DNA from: Psychromarinibacter halotolerans
GTDB taxonomy: Bacteria > Pseudomonadota > Alphaproteobacteria > Rhodobacterales > Rhodobacteraceae
Length of the DNA: 64,000 bases
Assembly (NCBI RefSeq): GCF_029168315.1
Contig: NZ_JARGYD010000002.1
Span: 248,001 to 312,000, forward strand
Direction of reading: 5' to 3'
This document shows positions 40,436-49,481 of the stretch, in pieces. Each line of letters begins with the position of its first letter. The first letter of the stretch is position 1. A model generated the notes under the pieces. The model saw nothing but the letters and a program-made list of their open reading frames with translations, did not search any database and was not told where the DNA came from. A program made the translations under genes and the position numbers.

Positions 40436-41599
40436 TTAGCCGTCGTAGGCGGGACGCTCTTCCAGTTGGTCTTTGGTCGCCGAGATGTGGACTTCGACCG
40501 AGTTGCCGCCCTGCTCGCGCAGCACCTGCAGTTCTTCGAAGTCGACTTCGATGCGGTGTTCGCCGATGCCCAGGAAGCCACCAACATCGATCAGCGCAGC
40601 TTGGATCTGGCCGTCTTCGGACAGCACGAGGTCGGCGATCTCACCAACGTTCTCTTCGTCAGCGCCGTAGACGTAGGTGCCTTCCAGCATCTCAGCCGTC
40701 AGGTCGATCGACTGAACGGTCTCGTAGCCGTCACGCGCAACTTCCGGAGTGGCCCAGCCGCCCGCGGTGTCGTCGGTCGCAGCCATTTCTTCTTCGGCCA
40801 TCATCTCTTCGTCGGTCATCTCAGCGTCGGCTTCGGCCATTTCTTCCGAAACTTCAGCTTCGACGTTGTCGGCGGTGTTCTCGATGGCGTTGCCAGCTTC
40901 GGCCAGTTCTTCACCGGCTTCGTCAGCAGCGTTCTCGGCCGCGTTTTCGACGGCGTTGCCAGCTTCAGCAACTTCTTCACCGGCGTTCTCGGCGGCGTTC
41001 TCGATCTCGTCGCCCGCTTCGGCCATCTCTTCGCCAGCTTCGTCAGCGGCGTTTTCCATCGTGGCTTCGGCTTCGGCCATCTCGTCGCCCGGCGTCATCG
41101 CGTCTTCGTCCATCTCGGTCGCGGCGACGTCGTCGTTCGGCATGGTTTCGTCAACCGCGCCATTCGGCGAAACGGCGGCCATGTCGAATTCCGGAGCGTT
41201 TTCCAGCATGGCTTCGCTGCCCTGCACGACGATGAAATAATCGTCGGCTTCGGCGGTTTCGCTCACGAACTTCAGCTGGTCCATGTTCACAGCAACGGTC
41301 TTTTCGCCCATGCCAAGAAAGCCGCCGATGTCCAGCAGAACGGCTTTCACTTCACCGTCGTCGCCAATAATGATGTCGTTGATCTCGCCAACATCATCCC
41401 ATTCGGCACGCTGTTCTTCGGTCCATTCGGCTTCGGCGTCGACTTCTGCTTCGGACACGTAAAGACGCTTGCCGATCAGTTCGCTGCCGTAAAAATCGCC
41501 GGCTTCGGTCTGGGTCACGAAACCTTCGGTTTCAGTGGCAGCCATCGCAGGCGCGCCCATCGCAACTGCGACGGCGGTGGTCATGAGAAGCTTACGCAT
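40436..41599 (-). CDS. Exported double PRC-barrel protein with acidic helical repeats
   Basis: This 387-residue protein has a signal peptide (KLLMTTAVAVAMGAPAMA). PRC-barrel 1 is at residues ~30-128 (INDIIIGDDGEVKAVLLDIGGFLGMGEK) and PRC-barrel 2 at ~290-380 (IADLVLSEDGQIQAALIDVGGFLGIGEH), so the barrels are duplicates. Between them, residues ~172-273 hold Ala/Glu-rich repeats with EEMAEAG-type units spaced 18 or 22 residues apart, predicting long amphipathic helices of LEA type. An exact EcfG promoter precedes it and a strong terminator follows. It is probably a periplasmic or envelope stress protein. Confidence 0.88.
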   Translation of the reverse strand: MRKLLMTTAVAVAMGAPAMAATETEGFVTQTEAGDFYGSELIGKRLYVSEAEVDAEAEWTEEQRAEWDDVGEINDIIIGDDGEVKAVLLDIGGFLGMGEKTVAVNMDQLKFVSETAEADDYFIVVQGSEAMLENAPEFDMAAVSPNGAVDETMPNDDVAATEMDEDAMTPGDEMAEAEATMENAADEAGEEMAEAGDEIENAAENAGEEVAEAGNAVENAAENAADEAGEELAEAGNAIENTADNVEAEVSEEMAEADAEMTDEEMMAEEEMAATDDTAGGWATPEVARDGYETVQSIDLTAEMLEGTYVYGADEENVGEIADLVLSEDGQIQAALIDVGGFLGIGEHRIEVDFEELQVLREQGGNSVEVHISATKDQLEERPAYDG

Positions 41600-41657
41600 G
41601 AGTAGTCTCCCTAAACGTTTTTGGCTGGCGCGGTTTCCGCACCGCCTTCGGGAACTG

Positions 41658-41682
41658 AACGTCGATCTCGGAAACTTGTTCC
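41658..41682 (-). promoter_or_regulatory. EcfG-type promoter of the PRC-barrel gene
   Basis: Minus strand: GGAAC (41682-41678), 16 bases, CGTT (41661-41658). It lies 58 bases before the ATG. Confidence 0.75.
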
Positions 41683-41762
41683 AAAAGACAGAGTCGAATT
41701 TTTACGGCACCGAAAGTATTGACGCGCTTGCAGGCGCCCTCGAGACCGCCGAGACTCCTTGT

Positions 41763-42134
41763 ATGACACGCGATGCCACCGACACCCGCCTGCGCCTTCG
41801 CCTGCTTTTTCCGGGCGGTGGAATGCTTGGCCCCGGCAAGGCCGATCTGCTGGACGGGATCGCGCGCACCGGCTCGATCTCGGCCGCCGGGCGCGAGATG
41901 AGGATGAGCTACAAGCGGGCGTGGACACTGGTCGAAACGATGAACGCGACGTTCCGCGCGCCGCTTGTCGAACGCTCGCGGGGTGGAACGAAAGGCGGTG
42001 GCGCGGAACTGACCGAGCTTGGGCAAGAGGTTCTGGACCGCTATCGGCGGCTAGAGGATATCGCGTGCCGCGAAGGCGCGGCAGAGATCGCCGCGCTTTC
42101 GGATCTGCTGGGCGATATGTCCGAGGAGAAATAA
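41763..42134 (+). CDS. ModE-like winged-helix regulator (N-terminal domain only)
   Basis: This 123-residue protein matches the ModE DNA-binding domain: RLRLLFPGGGMLGPGKADLLDGIARTGSISAAGREMRMSYKRAWTLVETMN. It lacks the molybdate-binding TOBE (MopI) part of full ModE. Short versions of this kind commonly sit next to modABC and are presumed to control it. The ATG at 41763 is 65 bp before the modA start codon region. Confidence 0.88.
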   Translation: MTRDATDTRLRLRLLFPGGGMLGPGKADLLDGIARTGSISAAGREMRMSYKRAWTLVETMNATFRAPLVERSRGGTKGGGAELTELGQEVLDRYRRLEDIACREGAAEIAALSDLLGDMSEEK

Positions 42135-42199
42135 CGCTTGCGATCCATCGACCGCGCCCCGATACCTTGGTGCATCTGCAAGAAAAGGTTGGGCAACGG

Positions 42200-42958
42200 A
42201 TGAGACGTGTCAGACGGCTTTTAATGGCCATGGCGATCGCCATGCCGGTTCCGGCGATGGCCGATAGCGTGTTGGTCTTCGCCGCCGCAAGCCTGCGCGA
42301 CGCGCTGACCGAGATCGCCGACACCTATCGGGCCGAGACCGGGCACGAGGTCATTCTGTCCTTCGCCGGGTCGTCCGCGCTGGCGCGGCAGATCCAGAAC
42401 GGCGCGCCGGCGGATCTGTTTCTGTCCGCGAACCTCGACTGGATGGATGCGCTGGAAAACGACGGGCTGATCGACAGCGACAGCCGCCGCGCCCTGCTGG
42501 GCAACGCGCTTGTCCTGATCGGTTCGGGTGCCGATGCCGCGCCGGTCGACCTGTCGCCGGACACCGATCTGCCCGGCCTTCTGAGCGGTGGGCGCCTTGC
42601 GATGGCGCTGGTCGAGGCTGTCCCCGCCGGGATTTATGGCAAGGCGGCGCTGACGTCGCTTGGCCTGTGGGACGGCGTGGAGGATCACGTCGTCCAAACA
42701 GACAACGTCCGTGCCGCGCTGGCGCTGGTGGCCTTGGGCGAGGCCCCTTTCGGCGTGGTCTACGCCACCGACGCCGCCGCCGAGCCCGACGTGTCCGTCG
42801 TCGCGACCTTCCCGGCGGACAGCCACCCGGCCATCGTCTATCCCGCCGCGGCGGTCGCGGGCAGCGACAACGCGCTGAACGGCCCGTTCCTTGACTACCT
42901 CGCATCCGCCAAGGCCGCAGAGGTGTTCGGACGCATGGGCTTCGAGGTTCTGGAGTAG
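42200..42958 (+). CDS. modA: Molybdate ABC transporter, substrate-binding protein
   Basis: This 252-residue protein has a signal peptide (RLLMAMAIAMPVPAMA). The mature part starts VLVFAAASLRDALTEIA, with VILSFAGSSALARQIQNGAPADLFLSA, carrying the Ser residues that bind molybdate or tungstate, and VPAGIYGKAALTSLGLW. It captures oxyanion in the periplasm for ModBC. It is followed by modB with a 7-bp gap. Confidence 0.93.
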   Translation: MRRVRRLLMAMAIAMPVPAMADSVLVFAAASLRDALTEIADTYRAETGHEVILSFAGSSALARQIQNGAPADLFLSANLDWMDALENDGLIDSDSRRALLGNALVLIGSGADAAPVDLSPDTDLPGLLSGGRLAMALVEAVPAGIYGKAALTSLGLWDGVEDHVVQTDNVRAALALVALGEAPFGVVYATDAAAEPDVSVVATFPADSHPAIVYPAAAVAGSDNALNGPFLDYLASAKAAEVFGRMGFEVLE

Positions 42959-42965
42959 CGGCGCG

Positions 42966-43658
42966 GTGGACTGGCTGGGCCCCGAGGAATGGCAGGCGGT
43001 GGCGTTGTCGCTGCGGGTGTCTCTTTGGGCGACGCTGGCCAGCCTGCCGTTCGGCCTGCTGTGCGCCTTTGCGCTGGCCCGCTGGTCCTTTCCGGGCAAG
43101 CAGCTTCTGAACGGGCTGGTGCACCTGCCGCTGATCCTGCCCCCCGTCGTCACCGGTTATTTGCTGCTTCTGACCTTCGGCACGCGCGGACCGCTGGGGG
43201 CGCCCCTAAACGCCATCGGCATCACCTTCGCGTTCCGTTGGACCGGAGCCGCGCTGGCGGCGGCGATCATGGCCTTTCCGCTGATGGTCCGCGCGATCCG
43301 CCTGTCGGTCGAGGCGGTGGACCCCAAGCTTGAACAGGCCGCTGCTACGCTGGGGGCGTCACGGCTTCGGATCTTCGTCACCGTGACCCTGCCCCTGATC
43401 CTGCCCGGTGTGGTCGCGGGTGCGGTGCTGGCCTTTGCCAAGGCGATGGGCGAATTCGGCGCGACGATCACCTTCGTGTCCAACATCCCCGGCCAGACGC
43501 AGACGATCCCATCCGCGATCTACGCCTTCCTTCAGGTGCCGGGCAAAGAGGATGCCGCGCTAAAGCTGGTGTCGGTCTCGGTCGCGGTTGCGATGCTGGC
43601 GCTGCTTTTGTCCGAATACGTCAGCCGTGCCGTCGCGCGGCGGGTGGGTGGGGGATGA
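42966..43658 (+). CDS. modB: Molybdate ABC transporter, permease
   Basis: This 230-residue membrane protein starts at GTG (VDWLGPEEWQAVALSLRVSLWATL). It has about five membrane helices, LPLILPPVVTGYLLLL, and the cytoplasmic EAA loop EQAAATLGASRLRIFVTVTLPLILPGV that contacts ModC. AKAMGEFGATI is typical of ModB. It overlaps modC by 4 bp. Confidence 0.93.
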   Translation: MDWLGPEEWQAVALSLRVSLWATLASLPFGLLCAFALARWSFPGKQLLNGLVHLPLILPPVVTGYLLLLTFGTRGPLGAPLNAIGITFAFRWTGAALAAAIMAFPLMVRAIRLSVEAVDPKLEQAAATLGASRLRIFVTVTLPLILPGVVAGAVLAFAKAMGEFGATITFVSNIPGQTQTIPSAIYAFLQVPGKEDAALKLVSVSVAVAMLALLLSEYVSRAVARRVGGG

Positions 43659-44758
43659 CCCTGTCGGTCCGGATGCGGCACAGCTTTCCCGAACGCACGC
43701 TGGACGTCGCCTTTCAGGCGCCGCCCGGCATCACCGTCCTGTTCGGGCGCAGCGGTGCGGGCAAGACCACCATCGTCAACGCCGTCGCCGGACTGCTGCG
43801 CCCCGAACAGGCCCACATCAGCATCGACGGACGCGTGCTGTGCGACACGGATAGCGGCACGCACCTGCCGCCCCAGCGCCGGCGGCTGGGCTATATCTTT
43901 CAGGAACCGCGCCTGTTTCCGCACATGACCGTGCGCCGCAACCTGATGTATGGCCACCGCCTTGCACCGGCGGGCGCCACGCGGCCGGACCCGGACAGGA
44001 TCATCGGCCTGCTTGGCATCTCGGGGCTGCTCGACCGCCGTCCGGGCACCCTGTCCGGCGGCGAACGCCAGCGCGTCGCGATCGGCCGCGCCCTGCTGTC
44101 GGCGCCGGGGCTTATCCTTGCGGACGAGCCGCTGTCCTCGCTCGACGAGGCGCGTAAGGCAGAGGTGATGCCTTACTTCGAGTGGCTGCGCGACGAGCTG
44201 TCGATCCCGATGCTGTACGTCACCCACTCGGCCTCGGAAGTGGCGCGGCTGGCGACGACCGTGGTTGCGATCGACAATGGCAAGGTGCTGCGGCAGGGCC
44301 TTGCGGGCGAGGTCCTGAGCGACCCCGCCGTGACACCGCTGGGCGCGCGGGCCGCCGGGGCCGTGCTGGAAACCCGCGTGGTGCGCACCCACCCGGACGG
44401 TATCAGCGAGCTGGATGCGGGCGGGCTTCGCCTGTTCCTGCCGGACGTGGGACAGCCAGACGGCGCGCGCGTCCGGGTGCAGATCGCGGCGCATGACGTG
44501 ATGCTGGCGCGCAGTAGGCCCGAGGATATCTCGGCCCTCAATATCCTGCCCTGCACGATCACCGGCATCCGCCTTGGGGACGGGCCGGGCGCGCTGGTTC
44601 AGCTTCGAGCCGGCGACAACATGCTGTTGGCGCGCATCACCCGCCGCTCGGTCGAGGCGCTGGGGCTGGCGCCGGGTGACAGCGTGTTCGCGCTGCTGAA
44701 GGCGGTGTCGATCTCGAAGGCGAATGTCGCGGACGTGCTGTCGGACCCCTGGCGTTGA
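43655..44758 (+). CDS. modC: Molybdate ABC transporter, ATP-binding protein
   Basis: This 367-residue ATPase has Walker A GRSGAGKTT, signature LSGGERQRVAIGRALL, Walker B LILADEPLSSLD and switch His in VTHSASE. A C-terminal TOBE/Mop domain from residue ~290 (CTITGIRLGDGPGALVQLRAGDNMLLARITRRSVEALGL) binds oxyanion and regulates transport. It completes modABC. Confidence 0.94.
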   Translation: MTLSVRMRHSFPERTLDVAFQAPPGITVLFGRSGAGKTTIVNAVAGLLRPEQAHISIDGRVLCDTDSGTHLPPQRRRLGYIFQEPRLFPHMTVRRNLMYGHRLAPAGATRPDPDRIIGLLGISGLLDRRPGTLSGGERQRVAIGRALLSAPGLILADEPLSSLDEARKAEVMPYFEWLRDELSIPMLYVTHSASEVARLATTVVAIDNGKVLRQGLAGEVLSDPAVTPLGARAAGAVLETRVVRTHPDGISELDAGGLRLFLPDVGQPDGARVRVQIAAHDVMLARSRPEDISALNILPCTITGIRLGDGPGALVQLRAGDNMLLARITRRSVEALGLAPGDSVFALLKAVSISKANVADVLSDPWR

Positions 44759-44850
44759 TCTCATGGCGTTAATCTTTTGTTAACAAAGTCTGCGCCACTC
44801 TCGGTGCTGATGGCCTGTGCGACGTTGCCGCAGCCACGGACGGAGGCGGG

Positions 44851-46758
44851 ATGCAGGACGCGATCGACGACAGACAAGGCCGCGCCGCCGCGTCCCGGCC
44901 ATCCCGGCCGCCCGGGTCGAGCGAGCCGGACACCAGCGATCCGGATGCCGCTGAAAGGCGGACCTTCGTCACCGCCGAAATCGACCGAATGCAGAAGACC
45001 GTTCGCGACGCGGTGCTTGCGGGCGTCGATGCGCGCGACTGCGTGCTGGTCTTGGACACAAGCCTGCGGCTTGGACCGGGTACCGCCGCGCCAACGCAGA
45101 CCGACGCGCAGCAAGGCCGCCACGACCTGATCCTGCAAACCGCACTGTCCCTTCTGGGCGGTGGCCGCGCCGGGCTGGAACCGCGCGCCGAGCGCAGCGC
45201 GGTGCAGCGGCTTTCCGTGGACGGCGAAGACGTCGTGCTGTTCGCAATGTCGCTGCATGACGAGGATGCGCAGGATCTTGGCGTGCTGGGCCTGACCTTC
45301 GCGCCGGGCGACTGGGACGATTCCCGGCAGGTCCGGCTGGGCACGATGATCGGCGCGCTGGTCGAAAACCTGCTGTCCGCCGGAACCCGCCGCGTCGCGC
45401 TGGAAGTGGACTATGTCGCGATGAACCGGCAAGCCTCGCGGCTGCACCGGCTGGCAGAGATCGACCCGCTGACCAAGTTGGAGAATTCGACCTCGTTCCG
45501 GGACAAGGTCCAGCAGGTCCTTGCCCACGCCACAGGAAGCGCGGCGTTGATCATCCTCGACATCGACCATTTCAAAAGCATCAACGACTTGTATGGCCAC
45601 CGCTTCGGGGATGCGTACCTGCAGGCCATCGCGCAATCTATCCTGTCCGCCTTTCCCGAAACCGCGATCATCGGGCGGTTGGGAGGCGACGAATTCGGCA
45701 TCTTCGTTTCGGTGCCCACGAAAGGCACCAGCTATCTCGAGTCGCTGTTGTCGCGTTGCCGCAGCGCGGTGCAACGGACCACGGCCTTTCTGGGCAAGCC
45801 GGACCTCGGTCGGGTCAGCATGGGCGCCGCGACCTTCCCCGAGCAGGCAGAGGACTTTGACACTCTGTTCGAACTTGCGGACACCGCCCTGTACGCCGCA
45901 AAGGATCTTGGCCGCAGCACGCACCGCATATTCACGCCCGAGAAGCACGATATGTTCAACGCCCGCGCGATGGGGCCGTTGTTCCTGCGGGCGGTGCGCC
46001 ACGGGCAGGTGCAGCCCTATTTCCAGCCGATCGTGGATCTCGATACCGGGGCCTGCGTGGGATACGAGGCCCTTGCGCGATGGAACGAACGCAAGCGCGG
46101 CCTTCTGCGGCCGCAGGCTTTCGCGCCCGTCCTTAAGGATCACACCTGCGCCGAAACGCTCACGCGCTGCATCGTCCAGCGCGCGCTGGACTGGTACACC
46201 GCGACCTTCCCCGCCTCGACGCCCGGGGACCGGCCCACGCTGGCGCTGAACGTGACCTCGTTCGACCTGATGAACCCCGAGTTCGTGTTCGAGCTTCAGG
46301 CCCACATGGCCGACCGCAACGTCGACTGGAACAGCATCGTCATCGAGGTGACAGAGGGCGTGGTGCTGGGCGAGCGCAAGGGACAGGCCTATCGGTCGCT
46401 GGGAGAGCTGCGCATGCGCGGGGCAAAGGTGGCGCTGGATGACTTCGGGACGGGGTATGGCGGTTTGCGGCACCTTAGTGACTGGCCCATCGACCTGCTG
46501 AAGATCGACCAGTCCTTCGTGCGGGACGTTCACCTGAACCCGCGCAATGCCGCAATCGTGGACGCGATGCTGACCATCGCGGACCAGTTCGGCTTTGACG
46601 TCATCGCCGAGGGGGTCGAGCTTCCGGCGCAGGTCGAAAAGCTGCGGGCAAGCGGGTGCCGCAAGGGGCAGGGCTATCTCTTCTCGGAACCGATGAGCGC
46701 CCAGCATGCCCGCCGCACCTTCGGCCCTTTCGGTCAGGCTGTTCTTGACGGTCAGTGA
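44851..46758 (+). CDS. GGDEF-EAL cyclic-di-GMP enzyme
   Basis: The protein has 635 residues. The N-terminal ~190 residues show no clear domain. The diguanylate cyclase domain covers ~205-365 with RLGGDEFGIF at ~275, so the active site is complete. The phosphodiesterase domain covers ~380-630 with GYEALARWN (EAL at ~403), NVTSFDLMN, DDFGTGYGGLRHL (~530) and AEGVE. Both sites look intact, so it may make or break c-di-GMP. No membrane segment or signal peptide is seen. Its last 7 bp overlap the convergent hybrid kinase gene. Confidence 0.92.
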   Translation: MQDAIDDRQGRAAASRPSRPPGSSEPDTSDPDAAERRTFVTAEIDRMQKTVRDAVLAGVDARDCVLVLDTSLRLGPGTAAPTQTDAQQGRHDLILQTALSLLGGGRAGLEPRAERSAVQRLSVDGEDVVLFAMSLHDEDAQDLGVLGLTFAPGDWDDSRQVRLGTMIGALVENLLSAGTRRVALEVDYVAMNRQASRLHRLAEIDPLTKLENSTSFRDKVQQVLAHATGSAALIILDIDHFKSINDLYGHRFGDAYLQAIAQSILSAFPETAIIGRLGGDEFGIFVSVPTKGTSYLESLLSRCRSAVQRTTAFLGKPDLGRVSMGAATFPEQAEDFDTLFELADTALYAAKDLGRSTHRIFTPEKHDMFNARAMGPLFLRAVRHGQVQPYFQPIVDLDTGACVGYEALARWNERKRGLLRPQAFAPVLKDHTCAETLTRCIVQRALDWYTATFPASTPGDRPTLALNVTSFDLMNPEFVFELQAHMADRNVDWNSIVIEVTEGVVLGERKGQAYRSLGELRMRGAKVALDDFGTGYGGLRHLSDWPIDLLKIDQSFVRDVHLNPRNAAIVDAMLTIADQFGFDVIAEGVELPAQVEKLRASGCRKGQGYLFSEPMSAQHARRTFGPFGQAVLDGQ

Positions 46759-49043
46759 CCGCCCGCAGACCCGGACATCGTCAGGCGGATCGCGTTGGCA
46801 AGTCCGGTCGGGTGGATCGGTTTCTTCAGCCTCAGACCCGGCACGTCGCGGTCCGACCGATGCAGAAGGGACGGATTGCCAGACATGTAGATCACCCGCA
46901 GCCCCGGGTAGCGGGCCACGGCCTCGACCGCCAGCACGTCGCCGAATACACCGCCCGGCAGCCCGATGTCGGTCAGCAGGATGTCCGGTGCGCCATGGTC
47001 CTCCATCACCTGCATCGCCTGCGCGGCATCATGCGCCAGCAACGGCACCACGCCGAAAAGCTCCAGCGCGTTGGTCACAGCGTCAGCAAAGGATCGGTCA
47101 TCCTCGACAAGCAGCACGCTGATCCCGTGCAGCCCGTCGATCATGGTATCCTCGTCCGCCTGCGGTCCGGGACCGGTGGCGCGGGGCAACACCATCTCGA
47201 TCACGGTGCCCTTGCCCGGGACCGATTGGATATCCAGCCGCCCGCCCGTCCGGCGCGCAAGGCTGTCGACCATCGACAGGCCAAGCCCGGACCCCCCATA
47301 TGCCCTGCGGGTGGTGAAGAACGGTTCGCGCGCCTTGCGCTGCACGTCGTCCGACATGCCGATGCCGGTGTCGCTGACCCGTATCGTGACCTCGTCCGCA
47401 TCCGCCGTCATCTCGACCTCGACCCGGCCCGGCCTGTCAGAGGCTTCCACTGCGTTGCGCGCATTCAAAAGCAGGTTCAGCACCGCACTTTGCAGGTCCG
47501 CCCCCGGGACAGCGACGTACAGCTCTGGAATGGCGTCCAGCTTGGCCACCAGATCGGTTCGTTCCAGCATGGACCCGCGCGCCAGCAGCAGGGCGCTTCG
47601 CGTAATCTCGGTCACGTCGACGAGCGTGTCGGTATAGGTCGGCTCTCGGGACAGGTGCAGCAGCCGGTCCATCAGGTCCGCGCCACGGTCGCAGGCCTTG
47701 CGGATCGCTTCCAGTTGCGTGCGCATCGCCGTCATGTCGTTGCCAAGCACCGCCGTATCGCTCGTCAGGCGGATGACCCCGAGAATGTTGGCCAGCTCGT
47801 GCGAAATTCCTCCGGACAACTGACCGATGGCATCCAGTCGCTCTGTACGGTTCAGGGTTTCCTGCAACATCCAGCTTTGCGTTTCGTCGCTGACGACGAT
47901 CAGGGTGACGCGATCTTCCGGCAGGTCCATCGCCGAAAACCGCAAGGCCCGCTCTGCCCCTCCCGGGCCGAACCACCCCGCGTACAGGTCGTGGCCGCCC
48001 CGTGCCGCAAGGATCTGCCGCACCGGGTGAAACGCGCCTTCCATCGGGCTGCGATCGTCCAGCGAATGGAACGCGGCGGACTGCAGCCAGTCTTCGGGCG
48101 TCGCATCGTTGCCCACCAATTGCCGCGCCGCCTTGTTCGTCATCACGACCGCGCCCTCGCTGTCGACCACGAAGACGGCTGCCGAAAGGCCATCGAAGGT
48201 GCGCGACAGCCGCGCCTGTTCTGCGGCGCCGCGCCGCCGGGCTTCGTCGTAGAACCGCGCGTTGCGCACGACCCCGGCAATGGCCAGCGCAGACAGCAGG
48301 ACGGCCAGCGTGCCAAGCCGCAGGGTGGGCGTGATCAGCCCGACATCGGTGGACAGAAGCGCAAGATAACACAGGAAAATCGGCCCGCTCAGCGCCAGCG
48401 GAAGCATCGACCGCGCGGACTCGGCCGCCGGTCCCTGCGCGGTCAGCGTCGCAAGCCAGTTGTCCGTCGGGCTGGACAGCAGGATCGCGACGAACAAAAG
48501 CAGAAGCGACACCGCCGTCGGGATCGCAAGGCCAAGGAAGATTGCGATGCTGGCGACAGAGGCCGGATCGTACAGATAAAGGACCAACGCGACCGTGCAC
48601 AGAAGGATGCCCGTGGTCGCGATAAGGGCGCCGTATCGTTCCGGCAGCGACCGGCGCGCCGTGGTGCACAGCCCCGAGGCCACCACCAGCAGCAGCCCGA
48701 TCAGGGTGGCAAAGGCCATTCGGTCGGCCGATTCCGGCAGGCGCGCGTGCTGTTCGAAATGCAGGGCCAGCTTCACAAGCGTGAAGCCAAAAGCCCCGAC
48801 GTACAGTACCCGCGCGGCGCGGACAGAGTCGTGATCGCCCCGCAGCGCCATAAGATGCGCGACACCAAGCAGCAAAAGCGCGATGGCAGTCCCCGGCACC
48901 ATCGCGGGGAAGTTCGGATACAGGCGGACCACGAGGGACACATCAAAGCCCCACCCCACCACCAGAACCACAAGCGCGGTCGCCACGACGACAGCCGCGC
49001 AGATCGCCGAGGCGCGATGAGTATCAACGCGTGAGGTCAGCAT
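46752..49043 (-). CDS. Membrane hybrid histidine kinase with receiver domain
   Basis: This 763-residue protein has an N-terminal membrane domain of about eight helices (residues ~15-265) and a PAS domain (~280-390: GLSAAVFVVDSEGAVVMTNKAARQLVG). The dimerisation domain has an unusual H-box, GGISHELANILGVI, at ~405. The ATPase has LLNARNAVEAS and GSGLGLSMVDSLARRTGG. A C-terminal receiver (~640-760) has LLVEDDRSF, ILLTDIGLPG and YMSGNP. It is next to a single-domain receiver on the same strand, a likely partner. Confidence 0.9.
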   Translation of the reverse strand: MLTSRVDTHRASAICAAVVVATALVVLVVGWGFDVSLVVRLYPNFPAMVPGTAIALLLLGVAHLMALRGDHDSVRAARVLYVGAFGFTLVKLALHFEQHARLPESADRMAFATLIGLLLVVASGLCTTARRSLPERYGALIATTGILLCTVALVLYLYDPASVASIAIFLGLAIPTAVSLLLLFVAILLSSPTDNWLATLTAQGPAAESARSMLPLALSGPIFLCYLALLSTDVGLITPTLRLGTLAVLLSALAIAGVVRNARFYDEARRRGAAEQARLSRTFDGLSAAVFVVDSEGAVVMTNKAARQLVGNDATPEDWLQSAAFHSLDDRSPMEGAFHPVRQILAARGGHDLYAGWFGPGGAERALRFSAMDLPEDRVTLIVVSDETQSWMLQETLNRTERLDAIGQLSGGISHELANILGVIRLTSDTAVLGNDMTAMRTQLEAIRKACDRGADLMDRLLHLSREPTYTDTLVDVTEITRSALLLARGSMLERTDLVAKLDAIPELYVAVPGADLQSAVLNLLLNARNAVEASDRPGRVEVEMTADADEVTIRVSDTGIGMSDDVQRKAREPFFTTRRAYGGSGLGLSMVDSLARRTGGRLDIQSVPGKGTVIEMVLPRATGPGPQADEDTMIDGLHGISVLLVEDDRSFADAVTNALELFGVVPLLAHDAAQAMQVMEDHGAPDILLTDIGLPGGVFGDVLAVEAVARYPGLRVIYMSGNPSLLHRSDRDVPGLRLKKPIHPTGLANAIRLTMSGSAGGH

Positions 49044-49085
49044 CGGCCCCGCCGCCCGCGGCAGACGGCGGCGACTCGCGGCCGT

Positions 49086-49448
49086 TCATTCGGTCAGTCG
49101 CCTGACAAGCGAATCCAGTTCCTGAAGCGTGGCGGTCTTTTGAAGCTTGGCCTGCGCCTGCCGCATACCATCGCGAAACAGCGGCGAGTTGATCAGTTCG
49201 GGGCGTCCTGTGATCACGATCACCGGCACCTCGCTGTCGTGCTGGCGAACACTGTGCACCAAGGATATTGCCCCACCGCCCGGCATCACAACATCAAGGA
49301 ATATCGCATCAAATTTAGTTTCAGAAAGTATTCTGTTTACATCTTCACTACTTGAGGCGCAAACAACATCGTGCCCCAGAACCTCCATCCCTTCACTGAA
49401 GGCCGTTAAGTAGTCGACATCATCGTCTGCAACAAGAATCCTCGCCAA
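49086..49448 (-). CDS. Single-domain response regulator
   Basis: This 120-residue receiver has the acidic pocket ILVADDDVDYL, phospho-Asp in AIFLDVVMPGGGA, and VIVITGRPEL in which the usual Thr is kept. No output domain follows. It is encoded 42 bp upstream of the hybrid kinase on the same strand and divergent from the CheB-CheR gene, suggesting a shared phosphorelay. Confidence 0.88.
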   Translation of the reverse strand: MARILVADDDVDYLTAFSEGMEVLGHDVVCASSSEDVNRILSETKFDAIFLDVVMPGGGAISLVHSVRQHDSEVPVIVITGRPELINSPLFRDGMRQAQAKLQKTATLQELDSLVRRLTE

Positions 49449-49481
49449 AGCAAGCTCCCGTGATTGCCACTAGCTTAAACT

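Noticed and set aside
44761..46707. 648-codon open frame on the minus strand
   Set aside because: It is antisense to the GGDEF-EAL gene, whose catalytic motifs are intact.
46755..49034. 759-codon open frame on the plus strand
   Set aside because: It exactly mirrors the hybrid kinase gene; the kinase has full domain motifs and the mirror has none.
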